In this document: piece after piece, positions 62,308-64,000 of the stretch
Layout of the letters: every line of letters begins with the position of its first letter
Position numbering within the stretch: position 1 is the first letter of the stretch
NCBI GenBank assembly: GCA_037190225.1
Contig: JBBCJL010000001.1
Coordinates: forward strand, 310,001 to 374,000
From: MKSF01 sp037190225
Lineage (GTDB): Bacteria; Bacteroidota; Bacteroidia; Chitinophagales; Chitinophagaceae
Direction: 5' to 3'
DNA length: 64,000 nt
The notes under the pieces: model-generated
Told to the model about the DNA's origin: nothing
Database searches by the model: none
The model's input: only the letters and a program-made list of their open reading frames with translations
Program-made: the position numbers and the translations under genes

Positions 62308-62820
62308 ATGCGTCACGGAGACAAAGTAAACAATTTAGGACGTACGGCTTCTCACAGAAGAGCCTTAATGTCAAACCTGGCCTGCTCTTTGATCGAGCAC
62401 AAAAGGATCATCACTACTACTGCTAAAGCAAAAGCCTTACGTACGTATATCGAGCCTTTAATTACCAAATCCAAAACTGATGATACCGCCAACCGTCGTG
62501 TGGTATTCTCCAAATTACAGTCTAAAGAAGCGGTAAAGGAATTATTCGGTGCTGTCAGCGTAAAAGTAGGCAGCCGTCCTGGTGGTTACACGCGTATTAT
62601 CAAGCTGAATCCCCGTATGGGTGACGCTGCTGAAATGGCTATGATCGAGCTGGTTGATTTCAATGAGCTCTATTCCGGTAAAACGGCCAAGCCTGAAGCT
62701 GCCAAGAAAACCCGTCGCGGACGCAAGCCTGCTACTGCAAAGAAAGCGGAAACTGCTGAGGAAACTCCGGCAGCTGAAGCTAACGATGCAGCTGAAGCTG
62801 CAACAGAAGATAATGCATAG
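62308..62820 (+). CDS. rplQ: Ribosomal protein L17 (bL17) with extended tail
   Basis: A 170-residue large-subunit protein near the exit tunnel. MRHGDKVNNLGRTASHRRAL and YIEPLITKSKTDDTANRR, then PGGYTRIIKLNPRMGDAAEM, are diagnostic. Bacterial L17 usually ends near residue 115-125; here about 45 extra residues follow, a Lys-rich patch then an Ala/Glu-rich acidic tail (ETAEETPAAEANDAAEAAT). Such tails recur in Bacteroidota L17 and are presumably disordered. Last gene of the operon, followed by a strong terminator. Confidence 0.97.
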   Translation: MRHGDKVNNLGRTASHRRALMSNLACSLIEHKRIITTTAKAKALRTYIEPLITKSKTDDTANRRVVFSKLQSKEAVKELFGAVSVKVGSRPGGYTRIIKLNPRMGDAAEMAMIELVDFNELYSGKTAKPEAAKKTRRGRKPATAKKAETAEETPAAEANDAAEAATEDNA

Positions 62821-62836
62821 TATTAATGTATATCAT

Positions 62837-62870
62837 ACAAAAAAGCCCGGTACATACCGGGCTTTTTTGT
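62837..62870 (+). terminator. Terminator of the alpha ribosomal operon
   Basis: A stem of about 16 bp (62837-62852 with 62855-62870) including GCCCGGTA/TACCGGGC and a T-run. The A-run on the other side makes it bidirectional for the convergent HD-domain gene. Confidence 0.93.
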
Positions 62871-62901
62871 GTATATGCTTTTGACGGGGGCATTGGTATG
62901 G

Positions 62902-63522
62902 TCAGCCCTGCAGGTATGCCAGCTCTCTTGCTATATTGTCCCGTGCCTGGAACTCCAGCCTGCTGTAAAAATAGCCGGTCTTGAAGATCCTGCGCATCGC
63001 AAGAAAATGCTCCAGCACTTTTTTCAGGCCGGGAATATATATATGGTCCGGGTAACAATCATATTCCAGCCGTACCGCCTTGTAATATTGCTCATAGACC
63101 TCCGGGTCCTGTCCCAGTACTGACAGGTCCGCATCCGTAAAATAATCGGTATCGCTGTCTGCTGAGGGGGAATGCGCGGCGGTAGCTGCTATTTGCGCAG
63201 CACAACGCTGTATGGCCGTTGCCGGTACGCCCAGCCGCTCCAGCCGTTCGGAAGCGATCAGCGCGCTTTGTGCTTCGTTATCCTGCCGTAGCGGATCATA
63301 GACGATATCGTGGTAATACATGGAGAACAACAGCGTATCCCAGTCCCTGACCGCTGTTCTTACCTGGAGCAGCTGCTCCAGCAGCTGCCGCAGGTGTTGC
63401 AGGTTATGATAATGCCGCTGCGGGGCCGTGTACTGCAGCGTGATCTCTTCCCAGTAAGGACCGGCCAGCTCCTGGTGACCCGGGTAGCTGCCGAGCAACC
63501 GTATGAATGTTTCCTGTAGCAT
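62902..63522 (-). CDS. HD-domain predicted metal-dependent hydrolase
   Basis: A 206-residue protein of the HD superfamily (COG4339-like). RHYHNLQHL supplies the first histidines, LFSMYYHDIVYDP the HD pair, and the helix around IAATAAHSP a further His. TDYFTDADLSVLGQD holds conserved acidic residues that complete the site. The family is usually called a predicted metal-dependent phosphohydrolase with unknown substrate. Length is typical. It is convergent with the ribosomal operon and monocistronic. Confidence 0.88.
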   Translation of the reverse strand: MLQETFIRLLGSYPGHQELAGPYWEEITLQYTAPQRHYHNLQHLRQLLEQLLQVRTAVRDWDTLLFSMYYHDIVYDPLRQDNEAQSALIASERLERLGVPATAIQRCAAQIAATAAHSPSADSDTDYFTDADLSVLGQDPEVYEQYYKAVRLEYDCYPDHIYIPGLKKVLEHFLAMRRIFKTGYFYSRLEFQARDNIARELAYLQG

Positions 63523-63808
63523 TGCTGTGTCTTTAATGTATCCGCTATCAATAGCGTGGGGCCAACCCGGACGGCAGCATAAAGATAATGATTTTGCAGG
63601 CCATTATGCTGCTTAACCGGGACAGGCTACTGCCGGATGAGGGTATCCCGGAAGCACGGATGGCCTCAAAAATTCTCCATAATGGGTAATTAATTGCCCA
63701 CGATAGCTTATTGCTAATGTATAAAGCACTGATTAGTAAACCGGCAAAAAAGTTGCATAGTTTTGGCATAGGTAATAGTATTACTTAAACAAATAAAACC
63801 ACAATACT
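63523..63808. other. Intergenic region between divergent genes
   Basis: 286 bases without a recognisable gene. A short minus-strand open frame here has no family features. It contains the upstream sequence of the HD-domain gene and a -7 element for the right-edge gene. Confidence 0.5.
63758..63765 (+). promoter_or_regulatory. -7 element for the right-edge gene
   Basis: TAGTTTTG, an exact TAnnTTTG match about 44 bases before ATG 63809. The -33 box is weak. Confidence 0.5.
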
Positions 63809-64000
63809 ATGGCAACGAACACACGCAGAGGGTATAATAACCGCCCTAACAATCAGAACAACTGGAGAAACAACGATCATAGCCGCAATGAGGGTTACAA
63901 CCACCGTAATGACTTCCGCTCTTACGAGGATGAAGATTATGATGATGATTTCAACAACAGGGATAACTATCACTCCGGCTACCAGAGCAGGGGCAACTAC
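63809..64000 (+). CDS. Asn/Arg/Tyr-rich low-complexity protein (3' end missing)
   Basis: A reading frame open to the right edge (64 codons visible). It starts MATNTRRGYNNRPNNQ and continues with many Asn, Arg, Tyr, Gly and Asp residues, including an acidic run (YEDEDYDDDF). There is no signal peptide and no recognisable domain in the visible part; it looks intrinsically disordered. It might be a nucleic-acid-binding or phase-separating protein, or an N-terminal tail on a folded domain outside the window. Confidence 0.65.
   Translation, partial: MATNTRRGYNNRPNNQNNWRNNDHSRNEGYNHRNDFRSYEDEDYDDDFNNRDNYHSGYQSRGNY

Overview
The window is chromosomal DNA of a Bacteroidota bacterium, most likely from the family Chitinophagaceae (Chitinophaga or a near relative; inferred from protein style, not from a marker search). 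Pointers are promoters of the Bacteroidota type (TTTG, 19 bases, TAnnTTTG; exact or near-exact copies before topA, infA, an Lrp gene and a Bcr/CflA transporter), a secreted protein with a type IX secretion C-terminal signal, a DUF4293 protein, LytS/LytTR signalling and an S9 peptidase. Genes are densely packed on both strands and are mostly housekeeping. I see no insertion sequence, prophage, CRISPR array, tRNA or rRNA, and no gene-free stretch longer than 300 bases.

Layout. 1-4998: serS (cut at the left edge), a DUF4293 membrane protein, a sugar-nucleotide aminotransferase, an RsmI-like methyltransferase and a ferredoxin reductase. 5126-8379: an exopolysaccharide export pair, Wza-like lipoprotein plus Wzc-like tyrosine kinase with a Tyr-Gly repeat tail. 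8583-11768: Lrp regulator, EamA exporter and a type IX secretion cargo with a phage-tail-like segment. 11978-22270: S9 peptidase, type IIA topoisomerase A subunit, MFS efflux pump, topoisomerase I and an aspartate-type aminotransferase. 22357-23481: a GT4 glycosyltransferase.

23555-35625 (minus strand) is the unusual part: six genes in one direction, several overlapping by 1-4 bases. In order of transcription they encode an 898-residue actin/Hsp70-fold ATPase, a bitopic coiled-coil protein, an 1821-residue polytopic protein, a 150-residue membrane-anchored protein, and two bitopic proteins sharing an N-terminal domain. The C-terminal part of the giant protein has all three penicillin-binding-protein transpeptidase motifs (SSIK, SSN, KTG). 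Its middle has many membrane segments and FtsW/RodA (SEDS)-like signatures. It therefore looks like a one-piece peptidoglycan polymerase and crosslinker, run with a cytoplasmic filament- or chaperone-like ATPase. I do not recognise this system and consider it the best candidate for something undescribed.

35844-45285: a lipoprotein, a Bcr/CflA transporter, an outer-membrane barrel protein, a DUF308 protein and a TolC-MFP-RND efflux operon. 45422-47250: a LytS/LytTR two-component pair. 47403-58856: sucD, sppA, a SirB1-like protein, ppa, a lipoprotein, a HerA-like ATPase, a YebC-family regulator, a DoxX/thioredoxin-like protein, an RDD protein, an AcpH-like protein and a serine hydrolase. 58923-62820: the alpha ribosomal operon infA-rpmJ-rpsM-rpsK-rpsD-rpoA-rplQ. 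The window ends with an HD-domain protein and the start of an Asn/Arg/Tyr-rich protein running off the right edge.
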